12,802 bases of DNA from Tatlockia sp. (GCA_013698215.1 JACCVJ010000293.1:1-12802), one strand, 5' to 3'. Positions 1 to 6,934 are shown, counted from the stretch's first letter. Notes: a model not told the origin generated them from the letters alone. Numbers and translations: made by a program.

Positions 1-71
1 CTATTCGCGCTTTGGTAGCCAGTAACACCAACATTCCTACAGAAGTTTTGAGTGAGCTAGGGATTGCTTAA
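1..71 (+). CDS. C-terminal end of a leucine-rich-repeat-variant-like protein (partial)
   Basis: Only the last 22 codons are in the window, read in the third frame and ending in TAA at 69-71. The tail contains ALVASNTNIPTEVLSELGIA. This resembles one unit of LRV/HEAT-like repeats of the form 'VR.ALA.NPNTP.EVL..LA', which are common in cyanobacterial repeat proteins. The other two frames stop within the first 25 bases. The function of the whole protein cannot be told from this piece. The family suggestion rests on one repeat-like motif, so confidence is limited. Confidence 0.45.
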   Translation, partial: IRALVASNTNIPTEVLSELGIA

Positions 72-289
72 TCGAGTTTCAAGATTTGATACGGAATGCC
101 CCCTAAGAACTTTTAGCAGTATTAATCCTTAGGAAGTTTATAAGCGTCTGAATCAGAAGCACGGGAGTAAAGGGGGCTTAGGGAATGGTGGTACTTTTAT
201 TCACATTGACTTGCGTAGTTATCGGGCGCGTTTTTCGTATGGAGCTTAAACCAACTTTCATACTGACTTTTTGTATTTTTTCCATTTCC

Positions 290-308
290 ATGAACTTATC
301 CCACTAAC
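290..308 (+). repeat. Left terminal inverted repeat of the IS, with AT target copy
   Basis: AT at 290-291 is followed by GAACTTATCCCACTAAC at 292-308. The TATCCCACTAAC core is perfectly repeated, inverted, at 1171-1182. Confidence 0.75.
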
Positions 309-1187
309 ATAGAAATCTGAGCTAGAATCAGCATAAAGCTGAAACAAAACAAAGAAGAAGAGAAAATGGCAGGTAGGTTTGAAGGATTGAGCGACTTGGA
401 ATGGAAGTTGTTTGAAGACTTGCTATCTCAACCCGCAGAAAAAAGAGGGCGTGGAATGCCACACGTACCGTTTCGTAAGGTATTGAATACCCAGCTATAC
501 GTGTTGATTACTGGTTGCCGATGGTGCGACATACCACAAGGCGAACAATGGGCATCAAAGAGTTCTGGCCATCGGTGGCTGAAGCGGTGGTATGAAGATG
601 GCACTCTGGAGAAACTAAAACAAAGAATTCTGGCAATGGCAGAGGAAAAAGGCATGATTGACTGGAAGTATGGAGCCGTTGATGGCTCTTTTTCTCCCTG
701 GGAAGGGTGGCGGTGAGGGTGTAGGTTATGGCTACAAGGGCAAAGGTATTCTCATCCATAGCATAACAGAGGCCAATGGGATGCCAGTAGTAGCAACTAC
801 TACCCCTGCCAATGGTGATGAGAGGCAGCAAGTCTTGCCGATGCTAGCTCAAATTCGATTAGCGCTCGCGTAAACGCGGCAATCCTCAGCGTCGCCCTAA
901 AACTCTTGCGGCGGATATTGGCTACGATGCCCGATGGTTGCGTAAGAGCCTCCGTACTAAAGGTATTCGACCACAGATCAACAAACGACAGTTCAGAGGT
1001 AAAAAGCTCAAGGGCAGATCAATCAAGAAAATTGTACCCAGGTATCAGCAGGAGCGCTCTTTCGCCTGGTTTCAACGCAAGTATAGAAGACTCGTTGTTC
1101 GATGGGAACGCCTGAAAGTATGTTTTGATGCTTTCCTTCTCCTAGCTTGTTCCTATATTTGGTTTCCGAAGTTAGTGGGATAGAGTC
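292..1187 (+). mobile_element. IS5-family (IS427-like) insertion sequence
   Basis: The element is about 896 bp with imperfect terminal inverted repeats. Left end from 292 is GAACTTATCCCACTAAC; right end, read inward from 1187, is GACTCTATCCCACTAAC. They share a perfect 12-bp core (297-308 and 1171-1182), and similarity fades inward. AT at 290-291 and at 1188-1189 is the likely 2-bp target duplication. This boundary choice is supported independently: removing 292-1187 plus one AT restores the reading frame and conserved tail of the interrupted HNH gene. Length, single transposase region and family resemblance fit the IS427 group of IS5. The transposase frame is broken, so it is probably not autonomous. 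Confidence 0.85.
366..1183 (+). pseudogene. IS5-family DDE transposase, split over three frames
   Basis: Translation starts at ATG 366, preceded by a purine-rich GAAGAAGAG. The first frame (366-716) gives the N-terminal DUF4096-like part and the first catalytic Asp at codon 681 (AVDGSFSP). The protein continues in the +1 frame from about 699 (GKGGGEGVGYGYKGKG, ATTTPANGDER) to a stop at 871. It resumes in the third frame from about 866 (RKRGNPQRRPK) with the second Asp at 914 (LAADIGYD) and Glu at 1052 (ERSFAWFQRKYRRL), ending at TAG 1181-1183 inside the right terminal repeat. The first shift falls at CCC-T-GGG (696-702) and could be programmed frameshifting, as found in IS427-type elements. 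The second, around 862-870, looks like a one-base gain or two-base loss, so the gene is probably dead. All DDE residues survive. Confidence 0.85.
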
Positions 1188-1565
1188 ATAAGATATATGA
1201 AATTCTTTATGGCATTTTCTGCATAAAGTAACACCATTGGCAAGCTCGAATCTTAATTGAGGGTGCTTGTCCCACCCATCTAAGTGATGAGCTATTAAAC
1301 TACCTCCCAATTGTTTACAAATTTGACAAGTATATTTGTCTTTTTCAAAAACCGAATTACGCCATTCACGGGTTTCTGGAAAATGCCTTCGTTTTAAACG
1401 GTCTTTTTCGGTCAGTTCAGAGTTCCAATTGTAGTGTTTTTCACCTCTGTTATTATTGCCCCAGCATTTACGGCAACGCTTACCTGCACGAAAATTCATA
1501 ACATCTGTAGAACCTTTGTGACCGTTAGGGCAAACATAATCAAAACTTTGTTTTGTCAAAATCAA
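1023..1565 (-). pseudogene. 3' fragment of the HNH gene, reading into the IS
   Basis: This 180-codon open frame holds the third zinc ribbon (CPNGH, CRKC) and the HNH core: YTCQIC, AHHLDGW, ELANGVTLCRKCHKEFH. It has no credible start. The only initiation-type codon is a TTG made by the junction of the two 22-bp copies, with no Shine-Dalgarno sequence. Its last ~55 codons (after HISY, beginning DSIPLTSE) are antisense IS sequence, not family sequence. An automatic annotation would probably call this a stand-alone HNH endonuclease. The true C-terminus lies beyond the IS, at 291-197. Confidence 0.7.
1171..1189 (-). repeat. Right terminal inverted repeat of the IS, with AT target copy
   Basis: The reverse complement of 1171-1187 is GACTCTATCCCACTAAC, followed outside by AT at 1188-1189. 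The transposase stop codon lies within this repeat. Confidence 0.75.
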
Positions 1566-1582
1566 AACTTTGTTTTGTCAAA
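1539..1582. repeat. Perfect 22-bp tandem duplication
   Basis: Positions 1539-1560 and 1561-1582 are identical (start ATCAAAACTT, end GTCAAA). As 22 is not a multiple of three, the duplication shifts the HNH gene frame. With one copy removed, the protein reads SLTKQSFDYVCPNGH without interruption. The repeat itself contains short internal echoes (CAAAAC / CAAA), compatible with replication slippage. Confidence 0.95.
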
Positions 1583-2016
1583 CTTTTAAGATATTTTGGT
1601 GGGCTTACTTTGTAGTTTTCTATTTCAAAAATAGCTACAACTTCATTGAAAGTTAAGCTGTTATCTACCGCCATACATTGCATACAACCAGGTTTTCCAA
1701 GCCAGGTTTTCGTTTGATGACCGCGTTTACACAAAACAGTTATAGGCTTGTTTGTACCAGAATAGTCACCGATAAGTTCATAACCTATATTTGATAAACG
1801 TTCAGCTACACTTTCTTTGGATAATCGGTTATGTGGAATTTTGCACTCCTTACAAAGATTGCTCAATATATCTAAACGCTTTGTAGTTAAATGCCCTTTA
1901 GAACAAACTATATCGGCTCTAAGCTTTTTGCCGTCTTCCCAATACTTCACAAGTAAGTAGCCGTTAGTCGATGCCAGTTGAGCTATATCTTTAAAAGAAC
2001 GTCTAGGTCTAGGCAT
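1540..2016 (-). pseudogene. 5' fragment of the HNH gene: first two zinc ribbons
   Basis: This is the still-readable N-terminal part (158 codons) of the broken HNH gene, starting at ATG 2016. It keeps ribbons one (C38, H42, C55, C58) and two (C96, H100, C111, C114) and the start of the third unit. It then reads into the second copy of the 22-bp duplication, gains a six-residue out-of-frame tail (FDKTKF) and stops. Basic residues at the N-terminus (MPRPRRSFK) fit a nucleic-acid-binding protein. If translated it would be a two-ribbon protein with no nuclease domain. Confidence 0.7.
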
Positions 2017-2320
2017 AGTTGTAGTTTTAAGAGTTAATTTTGTGGCTTAAGAAGCTACAAAATGTTTGATTTGCGAGGCTAGCGGGCGCGGTGGGCTTAT
2101 GGGAATGCTTAGGCGGCGGTTAGGGCGATCGCCCTCTGACTTGGATCCTACCCCCACTTTTCCCGATCGCAGTCGTCCGTTAGCCTGATTAATTTTTGCC
2201 GCTATATCTACGTCGTGCCTAAAACGTGCCTAATTTTCGGGGTACATTTACGACTATTAACAACCCCGCAAATGTTTGATAAACCCGGGTTTTAAAGTAA
2301 TTGTTGAGATAGTAAAACAA
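2017..2320. other. Intergenic region between the HNH pseudogene and tRNA-Cys
   Basis: About 300 bp with no supportable gene. It holds an 11-bp-stem inverted repeat (2038-2062), a HIP1 octamer at 2125-2132 inside GGGCGATCGCCC, two CGTGCCTAA copies 11 bp apart (2214-2222, 2225-2233), and a 12-bp perfect palindrome AAACCCGGGTTT (2281-2292). The HNH gene promoter should lie here but no clear -35/-10 pair stands out. GGGCTTATGGGAATG at 2093-2107 nearly repeats GGGCTTAGGGAATG at 174-187 on the other side of the HNH gene. Confidence 0.6.
2038..2062. promoter_or_regulatory. Inverted repeat upstream of the HNH gene
   Basis: TTTTGTGGCTT (2038-2048), loop AAG, AAGCTACAAAA (2052-2062): an 11-bp stem with a single G-T wobble. 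It lies 21 bp before the ATG of the HNH gene, so in the transcript it would be a leader hairpin, or in DNA an operator-like site. No T-run follows in either direction, so it is not a standard terminator. Its role is unknown. Confidence 0.4.
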
Positions 2321-2390
<70 letters not shown>

Positions 2391-2437
2391 GCTCGTCAAT
2401 AAGTGCGATCGCTATAATAACAGATTATGCTCCCAAA

Positions 2438-5302
2438 TTACGATGGCTCCCCTACTGGACGAATAATAGCGGGAGTAGTTGTTTCTTTTGCTTGAAAAAT
2501 TGCCTTTAAAGCTTGGTCTAAGGTTTCTGCCATCACAATCCGGTTTTCGTAAGCAACAACAACTCTAACTAAAGTTGGTAAGCTGTTTTGCTCAGCCTCT
2601 AAATAAATTGGCTCTACGTACAGCAAAGATTGCTTAATAGGGACAATCAACAAATTGCCTTGAATAGCTCTAGATCCTTGGCGGTTCCATAGGGAAATTT
2701 GCTGCGAAATTACTGGATCTTGATTGATTCGCGCTTCAATTTGCTCAGTTCCATAAACTAATTGCTGTTTGGGAAACTCGTAAAGTAACAACTTACCGTA
2801 GTTTTCGCCGTCGGAACGCGCTGCTAACCAAGCAATTAAGTTGGTGCGTTGTTTAGGAGTATAGGGCAGTAGTAAAATAAATTCTTCAAAAGGTGCATCA
2901 GGCAAGCTAGTAATTAAGTAATAAGGCTCTACTAATTTGGGTTTATTCCTGTAAACTTCATTAGGTATCTGCCACTGATCTTCTCGATTGTAGAAAACTT
3001 GGGCGTCGGTCATGTGGTAAGTCATTAACCGCTCCGATTGAATATTAAAGAAGTCTACCGGATAGCGTAAATGGCTACGGAGCGTTGCCGGCATAGCGCT
3101 AAGAGGCTTGAATAATCCTGGAAATAGCTGCTGCCAAGTAGTAATAATTGGATCTTTTGGATCGGCAATATAAAAGTCAACGGAGCCATCATAAGCATCA
3201 ATCACAACTTTAACTGAGTTGCGAATGTAATTAATTCCTTGACTGCCTCGATCTGAATAAGGATAGCGATCGCTTGTGGTATAAGCATCAACTACCCAGT
3301 ATAAATAATTGTCCTCTTGCTTTAGAGTTTTGGTATCTGCTACTACTAAATAAGGATCTCCATCGTATTGTAAAAAAGGAGCAATTTCTCGAATCCGTTG
3401 ATTAATATTGCGCCTAAATAATACTTTGGTGTCAGGCAAAAAGTTTCGCGTTAGTAACATTTGCCAATCGTTTAAGTATCTAGCAAACAAACTTTTGCGC
3501 CAAAAGGAACCGATATTAATTCCCCCTCTACCATCGTAAGTGTTGTAAACATTGTCGTTGCCACTGGGATAGTCTAATTCTTGAACTTTAGTCCCTGTCA
3601 TCACGTAAGTATTAGCTATCTCTCCATAATAAATCCGGGGTTGTCCGATGGGAATACTAGCGCTAATAGCGGCGCTAGAAGTGTCTAGAGCGGTAGCGCC
3701 GCCGATATCTTTAATAAAGTAATCAGGCAATCCACTAGGGGCTACAGTGTTTACTGGGCTGAGGGTAAAGCCATAGCCGTGAGTATAAATTAGACGCTTG
3801 TTAACCCAGGTTTTGGCTTGTTGCGGTACGGCGCTATAATCTAATTCTCGTGCAGCAATAAAAGTCTGTCGCTTTTGGGAAGCTGTGGAATCAGATTGTA
3901 GGGTGTAGCGATCAATATCTGCGTCAGGAAACTTATAGTACAGGCGGATTTGTTGTAACTGGCGATTACTATCTAGTAAGGGCTTGCGATCCCATAGGCG
4001 GATATTGTTAATAGTAAGCTCGTTAGCTTGAATATCTGCGTAAGTTAGTGTGTCTTGAGGATTGAAAGAGCGACTTTCAATGTTTTCTAAGTCGAAAGCT
4101 TGTCTAGTTAAAGCTATACTCCGCTCTATAAAGGGGCGCTCTCTAGCAAGTTCGTTGGGTTGAACGATTAAGCGCTGTACTACTGTCGGAAGTATTAAAT
4201 CAGTACCGATCGCCATTGTGGCATAAAGTCCTAATATATAAGCTATAAAACTTGACTTTTTGGCGATAGCGCCAGCGCGCTTGCAGAGCATCGCACCCGT
4301 CAATAACAATATAGCGATCGCTATCCCCATTATACTTAGCAGTGTATAACCTCGCAGTTGAATTGCAATGTCTGTATAGCTTGCGCCGTAAGCAACTCCC
4401 CGCGTTGAATACAATAATTCGTAGCGACTTAGCCAATAGCTAAAGGCAACTATCAACATCAAACTGCTACCCAAAACGAATAAATGTTGTCGCTGCTGGC
4501 GAGAAAATCCGCGAAACCTTCCTTCACTCAAACTATCTCCCGATAGTAAATAGGTAATAGCTACAGCAATTAAACCGTATAAACCTAATCCTACTAGCCA
4601 AAATTCTCCCAGTCTCCAAATTGGCAGAGTAAATATATAAAAGCTGATATCTGTGTTAAATAAAGGTTCAAGACTGTTAAAAGCTGTAGGATGCAGATAT
4701 TGCAGTAGGTTCGCCCAGTGTGCAGATAGAACTAAACCCATAATCGCACTGAGTAAGAGCGCGATTACTTTTAACAATAATTGGGGATATATTAACAGTG
4801 CGACTTCACTGCTCAATAACAAACCAATTGTCAAGCTTTGATTACTTAATTGCTGGCACATTTGCCAGACTGATTCTAGAGTAAATAAGGGTGGAATCGG
4901 CGGCGAGATATTGGGTAAGCTAAAGTTAATCGGCTGCCAGTAACTCCAAGCAACTTTGCTGTAGTGAAATAATAATAAAGCTACAAGTAAGTTTAATCCC
5001 AGTATTCCCGGTAATAGCCAGTTTAATTTAATAGTGGGCTTCTTTACTCCTACCAACACCTGCGATTGTTGAGAATATTTTAGTCGCTGGGCGATTTCTA
5101 AGTTTCCGACTAAGTAGAGCGCCGTTATACTACTTGCGGCTATCCATACTAAAGCTTGCGCCATTAGCCGCAACTGCAACACTTGTAAGTAGCCAACTTC
5201 TTGAAACCAAAAAAATTCTGCCCCTATTTGTGCCAGTATTCCCCATAGTAACCACAACCCTATCAATAGGCTGATTATTTGCAAGCCCCGTTTCCAAATC
5301 AC
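2438..5302 (-). CDS. UPF0182 family integral membrane protein
   Basis: This 954-residue protein matches UPF0182, a family of large membrane proteins of unknown function found mainly in cyanobacteria and actinobacteria; the length is typical. About eight hydrophobic segments fill the N-terminal 375 residues (roughly 5-26, 45-66, 93-114, 156-194, 231-253, 272-291, 318-338, 351-372). A long soluble C-terminal part follows, probably extracytoplasmic. Family-like motifs are FFWFQEVGYLQV near residue 31, LEPLFNTDISFYIFTLP near 211, and QPNELARERPFIERSIALTR at 381-400. The start is GTG at 5302 with no strong Shine-Dalgarno sequence, placing the first membrane helix right after MIWKRG as expected. 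No internal ATG is a better candidate. Substrate and reaction are unknown, and neighbours give no functional hint. Confidence 0.93.
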   Translation of the reverse strand: MIWKRGLQIISLLIGLWLLWGILAQIGAEFFWFQEVGYLQVLQLRLMAQALVWIAASSITALYLVGNLEIAQRLKYSQQSQVLVGVKKPTIKLNWLLPGILGLNLLVALLLFHYSKVAWSYWQPINFSLPNISPPIPPLFTLESVWQMCQQLSNQSLTIGLLLSSEVALLIYPQLLLKVIALLLSAIMGLVLSAHWANLLQYLHPTAFNSLEPLFNTDISFYIFTLPIWRLGEFWLVGLGLYGLIAVAITYLLSGDSLSEGRFRGFSRQQRQHLFVLGSSLMLIVAFSYWLSRYELLYSTRGVAYGASYTDIAIQLRGYTLLSIMGIAIAILLLTGAMLCKRAGAIAKKSSFIAYILGLYATMAIGTDLILPTVVQRLIVQPNELARERPFIERSIALTRQAFDLENIESRSFNPQDTLTYADIQANELTINNIRLWDRKPLLDSNRQLQQIRLYYKFPDADIDRYTLQSDSTASQKRQTFIAARELDYSAVPQQAKTWVNKRLIYTHGYGFTLSPVNTVAPSGLPDYFIKDIGGATALDTSSAAISASIPIGQPRIYYGEIANTYVMTGTKVQELDYPSGNDNVYNTYDGRGGINIGSFWRKSLFARYLNDWQMLLTRNFLPDTKVLFRRNINQRIREIAPFLQYDGDPYLVVADTKTLKQEDNYLYWVVDAYTTSDRYPYSDRGSQGINYIRNSVKVVIDAYDGSVDFYIADPKDPIITTWQQLFPGLFKPLSAMPATLRSHLRYPVDFFNIQSERLMTYHMTDAQVFYNREDQWQIPNEVYRNKPKLVEPYYLITSLPDAPFEEFILLLPYTPKQRTNLIAWLAARSDGENYGKLLLYEFPKQQLVYGTEQIEARINQDPVISQQISLWNRQGSRAIQGNLLIVPIKQSLLYVEPIYLEAEQNSLPTLVRVVVAYENRIVMAETLDQALKAIFQAKETTTPAIIRPVGEPS

Positions 5303-5651
5303 AGCTTTTTTATATTGGCTTAAGCCTGAGCTACACTTTATATCGTAGTAATTTTAGGATTATTTACTTAACTATTTTGCTGCGCTCGAATATAAAAGTA
5401 ATATTTTGACGGTTAGAATTAAGTTAAGTTTATATTTATTGCTATAATTTTCAACTCCAGCGTGTTTAATTATACAAAACATCCAAAGCAAGTTATTGAT
5501 TTGGGGAGATGTATAAAATTGGAAATAAAGTATATTTAGTAGGGTGAGAACTTGCAAAGCTCGAATATTTTTTAACTCCAGTGAATGGACGGGTAAAAAT
5601 AGGTAATTCAAAATTATATAGGTAGGTATTAAGCATTTAAAGGTAATTAAT
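5303..5651. other. AT-rich divergent intergenic region
   Basis: About 350 bp between the UPF0182 start (minus) and the small cysteine-cluster gene (plus). It must hold promoters for both, but I cannot assign convincing hexamers in such AT-rich sequence. Two short motifs occur twice in the same order: GCTCGAATAT (5384-5393 and 5559-5568) and AACTCCAG (5453-5460 and 5574-5581). A minus-strand open frame at 5372-5611 lacks any recognisable domain and is not called. Confidence 0.6.
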
Positions 5652-6026
5652 ATGGATAGTGATAAAATTATTGAACAATATTTAGCAGATAAGAATAATG
5701 ATGTTGCTCAGACACCTCAGAGGGATCTAAAAGTAGAAAATGTAAAGCCTCTAGGGGGAGTTTCATCAGATTCTATTATGTTAGGGGGAATTGTTGGTTT
5801 TGTTATATGTTGGGTAGCTATCTTTTTGATGCTGTCAAAGAGAGTTAGACTTGCGCGCAAAGAGATTGCTGTTAATATTAAAAGTTTAGAGAAAATACCC
5901 TGTAAAAACTGTAATTTTTACTCTAACGATCCTCATCTTAAATGTGCAGTAAATCCTTCTAGCGTGATGACAGAAAAAGCAGTAGATTGTTTGGACTACT
6001 GTGCTAAAGAAAATAAATTGTTTTGA
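5652..6026 (+). CDS. Small single-span membrane protein with C-terminal cysteine cluster
   Basis: 124 residues with ATG at 5652 preceded by AAAGG at a usable distance. An acidic N-terminal segment (MDSDKIIEQYLADKN) is followed by one transmembrane helix (about residues 43-61, IMLGGIVGFVICWVAIFLM) and a basic stretch KRVRLARKE, which by the positive-inside rule puts the C-terminus in the cytoplasm. The C-terminal domain carries five spaced cysteines: CKNCNFYSNDPHLKCAV, then a cysteine in VDCLDYC and a final one three residues on. The pattern 'PC.NC.F......LKCAV.PS...T..A.DC.DY' resembles uncharacterised proteins I associate with cyanobacteria. It could bind metal (zinc or Fe-S), but this is inference. 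It stands alone, divergent from UPF0182 and convergent with the amidase. Confidence 0.85.
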   Translation: MDSDKIIEQYLADKNNDVAQTPQRDLKVENVKPLGGVSSDSIMLGGIVGFVICWVAIFLMLSKRVRLARKEIAVNIKSLEKIPCKNCNFYSNDPHLKCAVNPSSVMTEKAVDCLDYCAKENKLF

Positions 6027-6061
6027 TTGAAAAAGCTAAATAAAAAATAGCATTTAATTAG

Positions 6062-6076
6062 TTCAAGCGGCTTGAA
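6062..6076. terminator. Small hairpin between convergent genes
   Basis: TTCAAG-CGG-CTTGAA is a perfect 6-bp stem in the 74-bp gap where the cysteine-cluster gene and the amidase end face to face. There is no clear T-tract on either strand, so terminator function is weakly supported by position only. Confidence 0.25.
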
Positions 6077-6100
6077 AATAGGATGAATAGATTTTACTTC

Positions 6101-6892
6101 TTACCGACGATAAGACCTTAGTACAATTAAAAAGTTTCGGAAATTGAAATTTCTAGGATCGATTCTTAAACCCGAACGATCCACAGCTTTATGGGTAGTA
6201 ATTCGAGCCTCAGAGACGCTACTTTGAGCAATTAACCAAGCGAGAGAATTGTACTGCATTTGGGTATAACCACTATGACTTTTACTGTTATTTCGACCGT
6301 CTGGCGGTGTTTCAAAAGCAACATGATAAGCAAAGTTGTTAACTGAGGGAGGAAACTGTAAATGCGTCTTGACAGTTTCAATGCCATTTGCACCCCTAAA
6401 TACAGAATTTCCTGCCCCAAAAGCGCGAAACTCTCGCGGTACTATATAAATAACTGTTCCATCTAACTTAATTAAAGTGTGATAGCTAACTTGAGCATTT
6501 TCATTAGTATGAGGAGTTTGAAAATTATTTATAGCGCTGGTAGCAGAATTAACAGTTTCATGAATAACTATAATGGGTTGATTATTTACTGGTCTACCAT
6601 TCACATCTTGAGAAAAACGCTGTCCGTAGTTGTTAGGATGCGCCCAGCTAATCTCGTACTTAGGTTGATAACTTGCTACAAACTCAACTTTATTGATTTG
6701 TCTACTTGGTATAGTATTAGTAACTTTTTGTGGGGGGATAATTGGACTTGCAATATTATTAGGTATAGCTGGCATTGATGTGACGGCTAAGTTTTCTTGG
6801 GGCTTGGTTTGCCCGATAATTACCACAATAATTAAAGCTGCAAGCTGGGGAAGAATTAATAATCCTCTAACGATCCAAACATTACCCCTCAT
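6101..6892 (-). CDS. Membrane-anchored N-acetylmuramoyl-L-alanine amidase (amidase_2/PGRP fold)
   Basis: A zinc amidase that would cleave the bond between N-acetylmuramic acid and L-alanine in peptidoglycan. From the ATG at 6892 it has 263 residues: a basic N-terminus (MRGNVWIVR), one hydrophobic helix (about 10-27, LLILPQLAALIIVVIIG) acting as signal anchor, a proline/asparagine-rich linker to about residue 75, then the amidase domain. Likely zinc ligands are H111 (IIVIHETV), H234 (ITTHKAVD) and D245 (RIDPRNF), the AmpD-type H-H-D set. Also typical are SYHTLIKLDGTVIYIV and YHVAFE. An upstream in-frame TTG at 6916 would add MLYLKNKN; I prefer the ATG because the helix then sits at the N-terminus, though neither start has a good ribosome site. 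It follows recF by about 40 bp. Role in cell-wall turnover or recycling is inferred from the family. Confidence 0.88.
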   Translation of the reverse strand: MRGNVWIVRGLLILPQLAALIIVVIIGQTKPQENLAVTSMPAIPNNIASPIIPPQKVTNTIPSRQINKVEFVASYQPKYEISWAHPNNYGQRFSQDVNGRPVNNQPIIVIHETVNSATSAINNFQTPHTNENAQVSYHTLIKLDGTVIYIVPREFRAFGAGNSVFRGANGIETVKTHLQFPPSVNNFAYHVAFETPPDGRNNSKSHSGYTQMQYNSLAWLIAQSSVSEARITTHKAVDRSGLRIDPRNFNFRNFLIVLRSYRR

Positions 6893-6934
6893 ATTTTTAT
6901 TTTTTAAATACAACAAACATTATTATAATGGGTT

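Larger units (their letters stand above)
197..2016 (-). pseudogene. Zinc-ribbon/HNH endonuclease gene, broken by an IS and a 22-bp duplication
   Basis: This is one ancestral minus-strand gene with ATG at 2016-2014 and TAA at 199-197. Remove the IS (292-1187) with one AT target duplicate, and one copy of the 22-mer at 1539-1582, and 900 nt remain: 300 codons with no internal stop. The restored 299-residue protein has three similar units. Each has a helix-like segment, then C-x2-GH, then C-x2-C: C38/H42/C55/C58, C96/H100/C111/C114 and C155/H159/C174/C177. A C-terminal HNH domain follows, with C223/C226, H236-H237, N253, C258/C261, H262 and H266. The tail FHISYGNGKNTKSQYESWF matches the 'FH..YG.GNNT..Q' ending that I recall from phage-type HNH nucleases. 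The layout suggests a DNA-binding nuclease, perhaps homing-like; that role is inferred. It is almost certainly inactive now, because the frame is lost before the third ribbon. Confidence 0.85.

Noticed and set aside
185..307. Plus-strand 40-codon open frame with one hydrophobic stretch
   Set aside because: It overlaps the 3' tail of the HNH pseudogene on the other strand, crosses into the IS end and has no good ribosome site or recognisable domain.
299..1180. IS boundaries at the perfect inverted core with TA duplication
   Set aside because: Excision there leaves the HNH gene in a frame with no family resemblance, whereas 292-1187 with AT restores the conserved tail.
2281..2292. AAACCCGGGTTT palindrome as a terminator for tRNA-Cys
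   Set aside because: It has no loop and no following T-run, so it does not form a standard terminator; kept only as a note in the intergenic entry.
4653..4841. Plus-strand frame inside the UPF0182 gene
   Set aside because: Antisense shadow of a well-supported membrane protein; no independent signal.
5372..5611. Minus-strand 79-codon open frame in the AT-rich gap
   Set aside because: No domain or clear ribosome site; composition is low complexity and typical of chance frames in AT-rich DNA.
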